Source of the DNA: Microcoleus vaginatus HSN003
GTDB lineage: Bacteria > Cyanobacteriota > Cyanobacteriia > Cyanobacteriales > Microcoleaceae
Assembly (NCBI RefSeq): GCF_022701255.1
Contig: NZ_CP031705.1
Span: 124,001 to 188,000, forward strand
Direction of reading: 5' to 3'
DNA: 64,000 nucleotides
Below the pieces are notes generated by a model. The model was not told the DNA's origin. It saw nothing but the letters and a program-made list of their open reading frames with translations, and did no database searches. Shown one piece after another: positions 44,187-53,929 of the stretch. Each line of letters begins with the position of its first letter. The stretch's first letter is position 1. Position numbers and translations under genes: made by a program.

Positions 44187-46532
44187 TTATTTGGAGAAAG
44201 GGACGATGCTTAGAATATCAGAGGCCCAAAACAAATACGCGAAAAAAGCATACTGTTTCCCTGTTTCTAGTCGATTAGCCCATTCAACCATTCCTTCTAA
44301 ATCCATTGACACCTGACCCTGAAAATCTGAAGTGGGTAAAACCCGCTCGTGTAAAGCCTTTAAAGCTTTGATTGCCTCCACAAAATTTGGATGTTTTTCA
44401 TAATCGGAAGGTGATAATTCAATGAAACAATTTCCTATTTCTACCTCTGTATCTAGCACTAACTGTAAAGCTTCATTCATAGGAGAAACTAGACGCTGAA
44501 TATACTGTTGAAGTTCTTTTTTTCCTTGCTCATCTAAATCGGGAAGTTTTGCAAAATCTCGAATATGGGCTGCAAACAACGATAACTGGGACACTGACGC
44601 TACTAACTTATTCGCCACTTCTAAACGCGGCTGTGCCCAAATCATCAACCCTAATTCATTCAAAGCATCTGGAGGAATAGGATGGGAAACTAAATTCCAC
44701 CACTTTAATTCAAGCTGTTCGTCATTTGATAACAAAACAGTTAGGGAAATGCGCCATGCCGTAGCATTCAAAGACTTGCCTTTGACTAAGGGTATAATGA
44801 CAACAAAAGGCCAATTTAAGTCAATCACATGGTGTCGCAAATCTTTGTTCTTAAGTTCCAAAAATACCTGATGAATTGCCGTCAGTAGGCTTTCCAATGA
44901 GTTATACACATCTATTGGATTTTCCCCATCAATTTTTATCCACAGTCCCCGTTCGTCTCCCCAAAGCGTGTCTTCAGATACAATCTGAAACCGTAGGCTT
45001 TCAGAGGAAATACTTCGTAACTCTTTTTTGAGATTGTTTCTAATTCTTTTTTTAGTATGCTCAAATCGATTGGCAGACTCCTGTACGGCATTCTGTAAGC
45101 GTAAATCAGGCTGAGATGTAAACAAATACCAGAGATTCCATACACGCCTATAGACTACCTGTTCTTGACCATCCAAAGACTCCAATTCATTGTCATTGAT
45201 AAATTGAGCGAGCAACTGTCTAAAGTTCTTGTGGAGCTTGGGCAAAACTTGGATTGTATTAGCTAGGTTGAAATTGGATATACGAATCACATGAGGTTGA
45301 ATCCCTTTTTGTTTGGCGATTTCAATTATTTGGTTTTTGGTGGCCTCATTGTTCTGTTCAGGCTTCAATCCTTTTCCCAAGACTGGATTTAATGCCATTG
45401 CATGAATGGCTTGGTCAAAAAAGTTATAAAGAGTGTTGGTGTAAGTTCCCCAATCAGTTAAAAAAGGCTTGTATAATTTGAGGAACAAACTTCGCTTGCT
45501 GACAACGGATAACTTTTCCTTACCCTTTTGACTAGGTGAATCTGAGCCTAGTTCATCAACAAAACCCCACTCATCAACAGCGCAATGCGGAAGTAGGGGT
45601 TTGTTGCGTAAAATATGCTGACAATAATCCCATCTTTCTGAGTCAATTAATTTGCCAATTAACTGAACGTTCTTTGAGTGACGGAAGTAGACTTCTAAAC
45701 CCTGTTCTAGTTGTTTGAGCGCCTGGAGTAGAGCCTGTCTGAGATTGAAAATTAAATGAGTATATTCCTGCCAAGTTTTAGGTCTAAAAGGTTGTACCGC
45801 CAATCCTCTAAATGTTGAATTGACTGAGAGCAGCCACGAGATTGGAAGATAAGACTTGGGAATACCTGTTTTTTGAGTTTCATCGAATGGGATTTCACCT
45901 GACCAAACCCTGTGACCGTAACCTTGACAAGCATACAGTTCTCGATCGGGCAGCAGTCTTCTTAATATTCCGCATCGCTGCACGGCTTCTTCATGCAAGC
46001 GATTTTTAGTAGTTTCGGCTTCTTGTTCGTCTTCAGATTGAGAGCCATTTTGTTGCTGGATATCAACAATAAAATGAGCCGTAAGTTTTTCTCCATCATC
46101 TTCCAATGCTACTGTTTGTGTTTCTTGCCGAAAGCGATTCATAAGTCTAGAGCGATTCGTCTCCAGCCAAGAACTAAAGCCGTCTTGATATCCGCAAGAC
46201 ATTCCTAGCATTAAATCAGCTAATATCTCGATGGGGAGCGCATCAATTGCTCGGTCAATCTCATAATTAGAAAGCCATTCTGCTAAAGGCCAGGATACTC
46301 CAAAATGTCCTATCCAAAATATTGTTTCCGCCATACCAGACCAATCCACATCAGATGAGGGTGCTGTAGGTTTTTGAGTCCGACTTGACAACCATGTTTC
46401 AGCACGTACAAACACCCGCTTCTTATCAGTCTGACGAGATTGAAAAGCTTCTATTCGCCGTCGTCCTTCTGGAGGAAGTGTATGTCCCAACTCGCTTAAC
46501 CACAATCTCCCCCATCCAGGAGTAGCATCTGC
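44187..46532 (-). pseudogene. C-terminal part of IS-split STAND-like gene
   Basis: About 781 codons, open from the IS border to a stop at 44187. With one copy of the TA duplication removed, the frame continues exactly from the NTPase part at 47686-48913 (SVLDCDI then ADATPGWGRLW), giving about 1191 codons in total. I recognise no catalytic motif; the sequence is long and mostly helical, as in the sensor regions of STAND proteins. The frame can be read from a false start inside the IS at 46589. The absence of further damage suggests a recent insertion. Confidence 0.75.
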
Positions 46533-47685
46533 TATAGCATTTCTTACAAAGGTGAGGTACAATAACAGCAGTGAGTAAACCAATTCCAAATATTTGCTGA
46601 TGTAACTTCACTAAATGCAAACTCTATGGCTTTTGCTAACTCTTTATAATTAGGTGTCTTGATAGAACGGAGAATATTTTTAAGTTTTGACCATAAATTT
46701 TCAATTGGGGAGAAATCCGGCGAATAGGGCGACAAGTATATTAATTTAGCCCCTTTTTTTTGGATGGCTTTTTCTACTTCTTCTCCGGTATGAATAGTAC
46801 AATTATCCATGACTACACAAGCACCTTTCCATAACTTTGGCACTAATTTTCGGATAATAAAAGCCTCAAATGTAATTGCATCAGTTGTACCTATTAAATT
46901 AACTGATGTTAGGACTTCTTTGACCGATATAGCTCCAATTATTGAGACATTTCTTCCGCGTTTATTCGGTTTTGATCCCTTGGCTCTTGAACCTTTTAGA
47001 GATCGAGCATATAACCTAACCATTGCCAAGTTTACTCCACATTCATCAATGAATATTAAGTCTTTGAAACAAACTTCTCTAATTTTTTGCCAGAACTCGT
47101 ATCGCAGGTTCTGAACCCTGTCAGTGCCTTTGTCTGACGGGAAAAGAGTTTTTTTTTCAAAGTCATGTTTAAGAGTTTTGCCATTCTTCCCATCGTTGCT
47201 ACGCTGATGGTAAAACCAATTTTTTGGTACAGTAAATAACGGAGTTCTTCGAGAGTTGCATCATTGTTTGCTTCAATCAATTCCGCTAAAATTAGCAGTT
47301 GTTCTGCATTCAGTTTTAATTTGACTCCACATCGCTCAGTGCGAGGAGCAATGTTTTGGGTGTCACGATACTGTTTAACCAATTTTTGGACAAAACTTAG
47401 GGCTACACAAAAACGGTTAGCTATTGCTCTTTGTGACAGCGGTTCATTATGGTACACATCCATAATTTTTTGTCTAAAATCAATCGAATAAGTTTTCATT
47501 TTTACTAATGCGTGATCCTTGCTAAAATTTGAGATAGTTGTCATTCTAGTGACTGCTGCGGGTCGAGGGACTACTGCTCGAAGATCGCCCTATTTAATTA
47601 GAGCTGTATAACATTTTGAAGTTCTATATTTTTCACTCCGTTTAAGTCAGTTATATTATACCTCATCTTTCTAAGAAATGCTATA
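46533..47685 (-). mobile_element. IS630-family element B, inserted in the STAND-like gene
   Basis: The termini TATAGCATTTCTTACAAAGG onward (46533-46559) and 47659-47685 are inverted copies with a few mismatches. TA is duplicated at the borders (46533-46534 and 47684-47685). Sister of element A at 31461-32635. The inner transposase is intact apart from the A-run slip, so this copy may still be active. Confidence 0.9.
46544..47499 (-). CDS. IS630-family transposase of element B, -1 slip at A9
   Basis: OrfA starts at the ATG at 47499 (MKTYSIDFRQKIMDVYH; HTH in AIANRFCVALSFVQK). At nine A residues (read as T on the plus strand near 47150) a -1 slip joins it to LFPSDKGTDRVQNL and KDLIFIDECGVNLAMVRLYA, RGRNVSIIGA, VVMDNCTIHTGEE and LSPYSPDFSPIENLWSK. 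The three DDE residues are present. The stop lies inside the left terminal repeat. The second shift seen in element A is absent here, so the product of about 310 residues should be complete. Confidence 0.82.
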
Positions 47686-48913
47686 TATCGCAATCTAATA
47701 CAGACAGAAAACCAGTTCCTACATCTTGATATATTTCTGCAAGAAGTTGTTTATTAGCTTCAGCATATTCCTTAATGCCTAACCAAATTAAAGCCCGCGT
47801 GACTCCTGCTATTGCAGTCCACTGTTGTGGCTGATATGAGGTAAGAGAGTTTAGCAAAGGTTCAATTTCAAACCGATGACGGGAGAAGGCGTAAAGGAGA
47901 AAACTTTCAACATCCCGTTCAAAGATGAATGGCAAACAGATGCTAGCACTTTCCGACCAGGGTGAAAATGTTGAATCGCTTAGAAGGTCAGCAAGTATTG
48001 CTGAACGTATAGGATGTAAGCCCTGTATTAGGGAACCATCCTCACTAAGCCTAAGTAAATACTCTTTTTCAAATAGTTCAAAAGTTCTCTTTGGCGCAGT
48101 TAAAGCTAAATGTTGGACAAGGGGTCTAATCTGCAACCGAGATTCAAAGGCTGACGCTACAGAAGCCAATTTCAATAGTTCAATTGTTGCGTCACTTAGC
48201 TTTCCTGTTCTGGCTTCATCCTCAAGTCGTATTATCTGTTGTGAGAGTCTTTCTCGAAGAGAATTTCCCTGAGTCACCAGATAGACAAATTCCATGAGGG
48301 GGCCTTCACCGCCAAATTTGTTCCAGGCCTCCTCAAAAGTCAAGAACTCTGCTGGAAGTTTCTTGTTTGTAAGAGATTGATAGATTTCCTGCGCCTCAAT
48401 TCGATTGAAGGTCAGTTCGACTCCAGAAAATTGAATTTCAGCACCAGAAATACTGGCTCGACGAAAATCTTCTTCGCGAACCGTGACCAGAACTCGAATG
48501 TTTCTATGAGTAGATAATTCCTTGACTAACTCAGTCCAACCAATATCGTTGGGGGAAACATCCAAGTAAACGGCTATCGGCATACCGATAGCATTAGCTT
48601 TATCGCCTATAGCTGTCGCAATACTAAGAGCGTGTTTTCTGCTATCAATTAGTTGAACTTTAAAGCGCGATTTGTCGGAAAAGAATTCGCGAAGATAGCG
48701 AAAGGCTAAAGTGGTCTTGCCTTGACCAGAAGCTCCGTGGATAATAACGACTCTGTTTTCTTCAAATTTTTTAGCTATTTCTTGTAAGTTTTTATGACGC
48801 AAGACATCAACATCAGCCAAAATATGCTCGTAACGAGCTGAAATTCCGCGATAAAATTCATCGGATAATTCATCTTTTACTTGGGCATCAATCTCTTGCT
48901 CTTCTAGAGGCAC
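47686..48913 (-). pseudogene. N-terminal part of IS-split STAND-type NTPase gene
   Basis: About 410 codons starting at the ATG at 48913. The N-terminal part contains Walker A GASGQGKTT (residues 60-68), a Walker B-like AVYLDVS (about 113-119), and LVTVREEDFRR as a sensor-like motif. Helices of a winged-helix type follow (RLEDEARTGKLSDATIELLK, RLSEDGSLIQGLHPIRSAIL). This is the layout of STAND NTPases used in signalling and in bacterial immunity. The IS element ends the frame with TAG. Upstream by 30 bp is the small helical gene at 48944-49339, likely its partner. Confidence 0.78.
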
Positions 48914-48943
48914 AATTACCCGTTCCCCTTCGGGCGAGTTCAG

Positions 48944-49339
48944 TCAGAAGTTTTGAGTAAGGTTTGGGTTAAAACCTCCTTGAATGTTTCCATAGATTTT
49001 CTCTGCCATGTTCGTAATATTCTGACTTGTTTGTGGCTGAGACTTCACAGCGTCAGCCAAAGCTTGAACTGCCAGCGCGATTTCAGAGTCTGATTTTGCT
49101 GCTGACTCTACTTTTTCCACCAAAACAGCTTGTCCATAATCCTCTGGCTGCCGTTCAACTAATTCTGGATGTTGTGCTGCTAATTCTATGGCACTTGCTG
49201 TATCAGGAGACTTGCGCTTGAGCAGTTGCATCAACTTCCCAGCTTCCTCCACTACCTTTTCTGTGAAAATTTCGCTTGTCTTTTCAATTACTTTCGTTAC
49301 AGCCAAAGTTGCGATCGCGCCAGCCGTGAAGAATTCCAT
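48944..49339 (-). CDS. Small helical protein upstream of STAND-like gene
   Basis: A 131-residue protein. The hydrophobic N-terminus, MEFFTAGAIATLAVTKVIEK, is followed by helices rich in Ala, Glu, Lys and Gln (for example SPDTASAIELAAQHPELV and VESAAKSDSEIALAVQALAD), ending in a Gly/Asn-rich tail. I remember similar N-terminal domains in cyanobacteria, alone or fused to effector or NTPase proteins. It starts the two-gene unit with the STAND-like gene, 30 bp apart, and may be its effector, adaptor or membrane anchor. Function unproven. Confidence 0.7.
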   Translation of the reverse strand: MEFFTAGAIATLAVTKVIEKTSEIFTEKVVEEAGKLMQLLKRKSPDTASAIELAAQHPELVERQPEDYGQAVLVEKVESAAKSDSEIALAVQALADAVKSQPQTSQNITNMAEKIYGNIQGGFNPNLTQNF

Positions 49340-49506
49340 ATGTTACCAATTGTAAATGGAGTGAGTTAGCTATGTAGCTTTTCATTAAGTATCCTAGCTT
49401 AAAGAGTAGAGAAGCGTCAATGACGCACATCCAGGCCAGTCTTTAGTTTGAGCCACATATCCCTTCTGAAAAGAGCGATCGCCCCTCAACAAACCAATCT
49501 AACTGA

Positions 49507-49531
49507 AGGGCGATCGCCCTTTCATTCCCAA
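49507..49531. repeat. HIP1-containing repeat, copy 1
   Basis: A 25-bp text beginning AGGGCGATCGCCCTTTCATT is identical at 50888-50912, where it forms part of a coding region. Confidence 0.7.
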
Positions 49532-49577
49532 AAGCGATCGCCCTTGTGACAAGACATTTAAGTGCGATCGCAACAGC

Positions 49578-49913
49578 CTAAGCAACACCATAGCTCGTAA
49601 ACTGCCTTGCATAGGGAGGCTGAAGCCCCAAAACGATATCCTCCCGTGCCACACCCATCAGCACTAACTCCTCAGCAATGAGTTCATCGGTTTGATTGCG
49701 TTGAATCCAGACTTTCCCATCTCTGATGTCTAAGTGGATCGGGCAACTATAAATCCGATTGTGACCGTCCCAACCTAAATCTACTATTTGATAATGGTCA
49801 TGTTCAGTGTCAAATAATACCTGGATTTCAAGGTCGTCATTGATAGGTTTAGTTTTGCTATATTCCATCAGGAAAGTGCGAACAATTTGCCGATATTTAG
49901 CTAATCGATCCAT
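49578..49913 (-). CDS. xisI: XisI-like protein
   Basis: A 111-residue protein matching the XisI (fdxN-element excision controlling factor) family: MDRLAKYRQIVRTFLMEYSK, VLFDTEHDHYQIVDLGWD, IHLDIRDGKVWIQRNQTDE and VLGLQPPYAR. XisI is typically encoded next to XisH. No xisH is seen here, so this is an orphan, as is common in cyanobacterial genomes. It is followed on the same strand by intergenic HIP1 repeats; upstream is a ParE-like gene 15 bp away. Confidence 0.88.
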   Translation of the reverse strand: MDRLAKYRQIVRTFLMEYSKTKPINDDLEIQVLFDTEHDHYQIVDLGWDGHNRIYSCPIHLDIRDGKVWIQRNQTDELIAEELVLMGVAREDIVLGLQPPYARQFTSYGVA

Positions 49914-49927
49914 TCCACAATCACCTC

Positions 49928-50236
49928 TTAATCTGGTGGTTTCTCTGTAACTCGCTCTTTCCAGTATCCTGGTTCTCGATTGCAGTGCATTACTGCCACA
50001 ATTAAAATAAAATCATCCTCTATGGTGTAGAGAATTCCATAAGGAAACTTTCGCGTTAGGCAACGGCGAATATCTTCATCAACTATCGGCGAACGAGTTG
50101 GAGATTCGACAAGACGGAAGATAGCATCTTCAACGGCATTAATAAAAGCTTGCGCTAATTCAACTCGACGCTCTGTATAAAATTGGACAGCTTGAGCATA
50201 TTCAGTTAATGCTGCCGGGTGAAAAACGTACCTCAT
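49928..50236 (-). CDS. RelE/ParE-family toxin
   Basis: A 102-residue protein: MRYVFHPAALTEYAQAVQFY, VEDAIFRLVESPTRSP, IRRCLTRKFPYGILYTI and ILIVAVMHCNREPGYW, the standard ParE/RelE toxin pattern. Its start overlaps the stop of the antitoxin gene by 4 bp (ATGA), so the two are translationally coupled. Toxins of this family block gyrase or cleave mRNA; which one cannot be told from sequence. Confidence 0.9.
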   Translation of the reverse strand: MRYVFHPAALTEYAQAVQFYTERRVELAQAFINAVEDAIFRLVESPTRSPIVDEDIRRCLTRKFPYGILYTIEDDFILIVAVMHCNREPGYWKERVTEKPPD

Positions 50237-50463
50237 TGTGCTATAATCTGCCTAATATGAGCTAACGCTTCTTCTCCTGGAATTGGCTCAACCATACCGC
50301 TTCGGATTTCGTCGCGACGCTGCTTAGCTTCCACAGTCCACAACTTTTGAACTGTTCCGTCTATATCAAATTCAAGACTCTCAACTAGCCTCTCTGCTAA
50401 CTGCGCTCTCAACGCATTTGGCAAAGATAAAGCTTCTTTCATCAGTCGCTCAATTGATAGCAT
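50233..50463 (-). CDS. Antitoxin of the ParE/RelE pair (addiction module component)
   Basis: A 76-residue protein from the ATG at 50463 (MLSIERLMKEALSLPNALRA). LAERLVESLEFDID, WTVEAKQRRDEIRSG and IPGEEALAHIRQII are typical of the small addiction-module antitoxin family that accompanies RelE/ParE toxins. The frame extends upstream to 50562, but those residues are not family-like. Overlaps the toxin start by 4 bp. Confidence 0.85.
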   Translation of the reverse strand: MLSIERLMKEALSLPNALRAQLAERLVESLEFDIDGTVQKLWTVEAKQRRDEIRSGMVEPIPGEEALAHIRQIIAQ

Positions 50464-50591
50464 AATTATATCCCCAACTAAAATCGCTAAATAGTTAAGT
50501 TGAAAAGGAAGCACATTGTACAATCTGGTTTGATTATAGCCGATCACCCTGAATTTATACAAAATCGTTTGAATTTAAGAGAGTCTGAACA

Positions 50592-50966
50592 ATGAGCGAA
50601 AATACCATTACCCAAGCCGCTGATAATATCTTTCTAGACCTCGGATTTTCAGCCCAAGAAGCTGATAACTTACTAATCCGATCGCAATTAATGCTAGCCC
50701 TGCAAAATCAGATTAAACATCACGGTTGGACTATTGACCAAACGGCTCAACATCTCAAACAGTCAAGCGACGAAATCAAAGCTTTGACTCAAGGTAAAAT
50801 TGGGCAGTTCTCCGTTGATACTCTGATTATAATGCTCAACCAAGTAGGCATGACTGTCAAAGTCGAAATTTCCCCGCCCGGTAGCTTAGGGCGATCGCCC
50901 TTTCATTCCCAACAAGCGATCGCGCTTTTGATTCACCTCACCAAAAAAGCCACACACTCAACATGA
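50592..50966 (+). CDS. HTH (HigA/XRE-like) regulator
   Basis: A 124-residue protein with an HTH domain in residues about 30-90 (LQNQIKHHGWTIDQTAQHLK, LTQGKIGQFSVDTLIIMLNQ, VGMTVKVEI), the type found with HigB toxins. No toxin gene adjoins. The last 30 residues (GSLGRSPFHSQQAIALL) are read through a HIP1 repeat that also occurs at 49507. The 3' end overlaps the convergent rlmD gene by 34 bp. The C-terminal tail may be an acquired extension. Confidence 0.8.
   Translation: MSENTITQAADNIFLDLGFSAQEADNLLIRSQLMLALQNQIKHHGWTIDQTAQHLKQSSDEIKALTQGKIGQFSVDTLIIMLNQVGMTVKVEISPPGSLGRSPFHSQQAIALLIHLTKKATHST
50888..50912. repeat. HIP1-containing repeat, copy 2, inside a coding region
   Basis: The same 25 bp as 49507-49531. 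Here it supplies codons to the end of the HTH gene. Confidence 0.7.
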
Positions 50967-52345
50967 GAAGTCTGAGGAAAGAAATCCGCCGGCTGCACTC
51001 GCGCTAACTTATAATCCCCATTTTCGCACAAAATCTTCAGGTCGCGAGCCAAAGTAGCAGGCTTGCAGCTAACATAAACAATGCGATTTGGTTTAATTCC
51101 CTTGATAGCTTCCAAAACCGCGCGATCGCACCCTTTCCTCGGCGGATCTAACAGCACAATATCCGGTGTCAATCCCAAGGAAGGCAGCAAACTCTCTACA
51201 GTTCCCACCTGAAACTCGACATTTCTCACGTCATTTAACTCACCATTTAATCTGGCTTGTTCGATCGCCGCCGGTTGCACTTCTAAACCTATGGCTATTT
51301 TCACTTGTTTTGCTAGGGGTAAAGTAAAAGTACCAATGCCACAGTAAGCGTCCACCAAAACCTCGTTCCCCTGCAAATTCAATTCGCCTACCATCACCTC
51401 TAACAATGCTTCAGCAGCCTCTGTATTTACCTGGAAAAAAGTATCAGCCCTTAGCTGAAAATTCAAACCAGCAAAGCTTTCTCGCAGATAAGAACGGCCC
51501 GCAATGCAGCGAGTTTCTGCACCAAAAATCACATTAGTTTGAACTGGATTTATATTCAAACAAACCCCTGCCAGTTGAGGATATTGTTTGAGCCACTCTG
51601 ATGCTTGCTCTTCGAGTCCCGGTAACTCTCCAGTGCGAACTATTAAAGTTAGCAGCATCTCGCCGGTGCGCCGTCCGATCCGCAGGGATAAGTGACGCAA
51701 TTCTCCTGTATGTTTCTTTTCGTCGTAGACTTGCCAATCCCGCCAGTGGATATCTTCTTTGACTTCTTTTAACAAAGGATTGAGGCGCGGGTCTTGCACC
51801 GGACACTGATTGAGATTGACTAATTTGTGGGTGCTTTTTTGATAGTAACCAGCTTGTACTTGACCTGTTGCAGATATGGCCACGGGATAAGTCGCTTTGT
51901 TGCGGTATCCCAAAAATTGGGAAAATCCCTCGATTTTTCCCGTTAAAATTTCATCAACTTGCGGATTGCTAAATCCGCCAATCCTTTCTAAGGCTTGAAT
52001 GATTTGATTTTGCTTGGCTGTAAGCTGATATTGATAATCTACGTGCTGCCACTGACAGCCGCCACACTTGTCAGCGACAATGCAGTTAGCTCGGATGCGG
52101 TGTTCGGAGGCTTCGAGAAGTGTGTCCAGCTTGCCTGTAGCATAGGTGGATTTGACTTGCACGAGGCGGACAAGGACTCGATCGCCCGTCACGGTATCGG
52201 GTACAAACACTACTAACTCACCAAAACGACCAACTCCGTCGCCGGTGTCTGTCAAGTCGGTAATCTCTATCTCAATCAGTTGACCTTGCTGGCAAGGGTT
52301 TGCCAATTTCGTCGAGTTTGGGGTGGGGAATTTAGATTTGGTCAC
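50933..52345 (-). CDS. rlmD: 23S rRNA (uracil-C5)-methyltransferase RlmD
   Basis: A 470-residue RNA methyltransferase of the RumA/TrmA family. It has an N-terminal TRAM domain (about 20-80, GQLIEIEITDLTDTGDGVG), a cysteine cluster CIVADKCGGCQW for an iron-sulfur centre, VDAYCGIGTFTLPLA (SAM), DPPRKGC, and the catalytic Cys in YVSCKPATLARDL. It methylates U1939 (or a similar position) in 23S rRNA. The cysteine order fits the RlmD rather than the TrmA subgroup. The gene ends within the convergent HTH gene. Confidence 0.9.
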   Translation of the reverse strand: MTKSKFPTPNSTKLANPCQQGQLIEIEITDLTDTGDGVGRFGELVVFVPDTVTGDRVLVRLVQVKSTYATGKLDTLLEASEHRIRANCIVADKCGGCQWQHVDYQYQLTAKQNQIIQALERIGGFSNPQVDEILTGKIEGFSQFLGYRNKATYPVAISATGQVQAGYYQKSTHKLVNLNQCPVQDPRLNPLLKEVKEDIHWRDWQVYDEKKHTGELRHLSLRIGRRTGEMLLTLIVRTGELPGLEEQASEWLKQYPQLAGVCLNINPVQTNVIFGAETRCIAGRSYLRESFAGLNFQLRADTFFQVNTEAAEALLEVMVGELNLQGNEVLVDAYCGIGTFTLPLAKQVKIAIGLEVQPAAIEQARLNGELNDVRNVEFQVGTVESLLPSLGLTPDIVLLDPPRKGCDRAVLEAIKGIKPNRIVYVSCKPATLARDLKILCENGDYKLARVQPADFFPQTSHVECVAFLVR

Positions 52346-52814
52346 AAGTAGTCGTGGTAGGATTTAATATGTTAATGCAATATCGCTCTCTCTTTCCTGA
52401 GATAAGTCGTAGCGAAGCGGGGCGTAAGCCATCGCACTCAAACTCAATTGCAGGCTGTCTTCCTGCTGCTGAACGTCTTGCTGCTAAAGCCAAGCTTCAA
52501 CCGGGGAGTCGAGCTTGTCGGGAGTTGCCTCGATATCGTCGGTGCGATATGGTCTTGGGGCGATTTAGCAAAAACTCGTTAAATAGTCAAAGTGTCTGCC
52601 GACATCCAAACTCTCACTCGCAATGTTTGAGTTTTTCCCGCAGTACCCTGGAACACAAGGAAACTGGCTTGAACATCAAGCATAACGCTTGGGGAGATTT
52701 ACCCTCTACTTCTAGGATTGATAAATGTTAGGAGCAAGGAAAGTCTGCGAACCAAGAATCCCGTCGCCAACAGATGGGAATGTTTATTAATGTTATCCTC
52801 AAATTTGAATAACA
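52346..52814. other. Gene-free stretch upstream of apcD
   Basis: A plus-strand frame (52354-52731) has no recognisable features and an untypical Ser/Cys/Arg composition; I take it as noncoding. The promoter of apcD should lie here. Confidence 0.4.
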
Positions 52815-53300
52815 ATGAGCGTAGTTAGCCAATTTATTCTCCAAGCCGACGACGAACTTCGCTATCCCAGTACCGGCGAACTTCAAAGCATCAAAGATTT
52901 TTTTAAAACCGGAGAACAGCGGGTGCGTATTGCTACTGCGCTGTCTGACAGTGAGAAAAAAATTGTTGAAGAAGCTAGCAAAAAACTCTGGAAAAAACGC
53001 CCTGACTTTATCTCCCCCGGAGGTAATGCTTACGGCCAACGCGAACGGGCTTTGTGTCTGCGCGACTACGGCTGGTACTTGCGCCTGATTACCTACGGTA
53101 TCTTGGCGGGTGACAAGGAGCCGATCGAAAGCATCGGTTTGATTGGCGTTCGGGAAATGTATAATTCTCTCGGCGTTCCTGTTCCTGGCATGGTCGAAGC
53201 TATCCGCTGTTTGAAGGAAGCTTCTTTGGCTTTGCTCAATCAGGAGGATGCTAAGGAAGCAGCTCCTTATTTTGATTATATCGCTCAGGCAATGTCTTAA
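52815..53300 (+). CDS. apcD: Allophycocyanin alpha-B subunit
   Basis: A 161-residue core subunit of the phycobilisome and a terminal emitter that passes energy to the photosystems. It reads [19 protein letters not shown], then [39 protein letters not shown] with the bilin-binding Cys, and [19 protein letters not shown]. The length is normal. The sequence is the classical ApcD type as I remember it, not one of the far-red paralogues. It stands apart from other phycobilisome genes. Confidence 0.93.
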   Translation: MSVVSQFILQADDELRYPSTGELQSIKDFFKTGEQRVRIATALSDSEKKIVEEASKKLWKKRPDFISPGGNAYGQRERALCLRDYGWYLRLITYGILAGDKEPIESIGLIGVREMYNSLGVPVPGMVEAIRCLKEASLALLNQEDAKEAAPYFDYIAQAMS

Positions 53301-53427
53301 TTGCTTTGGTGATTGCTTTCATCAATGTGGCGGAGCATTCGCGGGTGATTTTTGGGGTGATTTTATCTCGCAATTGCTCGCAAATGTTTCGCTTCTGTTT
53401 TGGGAAAGGAAATCTGCCTCATTTCTG

Positions 53428-53811
53428 CTAGGAAGCAATACAGTTTAAGCTTTCCCAGATGTTGAGTTCGTCTTGTCTTTCTATGCACATTTGATTTAAA
53501 AAGTCAAGTGTTTTTTGGAGAGATTGTTTTTTGAATTTCCGGCTGTCGTAGTGAATGGATGTTTTGAGCTGCGAGAGTTCGGAAAGGCTGGGGCAGGTTT
53601 GGATATGATGGGCGATCGCATTTTGCCATTCTTCCAGCCTACGGTACGAGATAAATTGTCCGCCTCTGTCCCGCCGATGCACGAAAACCACGAAAGCCCA
53701 GGATTCGACTCGCTTAATTTGATTTTGGCTAATTTTGAGCAGTTGGGCGATCGACCTGACGGTGATGCGGAGCTTTTTCGAGGGTTGGATGCGGCGAAAC
53801 AGTGCTGTCAT
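53428..53811 (-). CDS. Small cyanobacterial protein of unknown function
   Basis: A 127-residue basic protein with an HTH-like segment (VRSIAQLLKISQNQIKRVE) near residue 20 and WAFVVFVHRRDRGGQFISYR, followed by helices. I remember similar cyanobacterial proteins but no function. It lies in the opposite direction between apcD and the HTH triplet. Confidence 0.6.
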   Translation of the reverse strand: MTALFRRIQPSKKLRITVRSIAQLLKISQNQIKRVESWAFVVFVHRRDRGGQFISYRRLEEWQNAIAHHIQTCPSLSELSQLKTSIHYDSRKFKKQSLQKTLDFLNQMCIERQDELNIWESLNCIAS

Positions 53812-53929
53812 GGCTGTCTATTTAGTTCGTTCCAACATTGTAACATAAGAGTCGCAAGTTGCAAACTTAAAAAATGAAACTAGAAAGTCAGGCGTGATAG
53901 CTTAGCTTTATGCAGATAGGTGATGACTG

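Noticed and set aside
52354..52731. 125-codon plus-strand frame before apcD
   Set aside because: No recognisable motif, poor composition (Ser, Arg, Cys rich), no Shine-Dalgarno; it occupies the expected promoter region.
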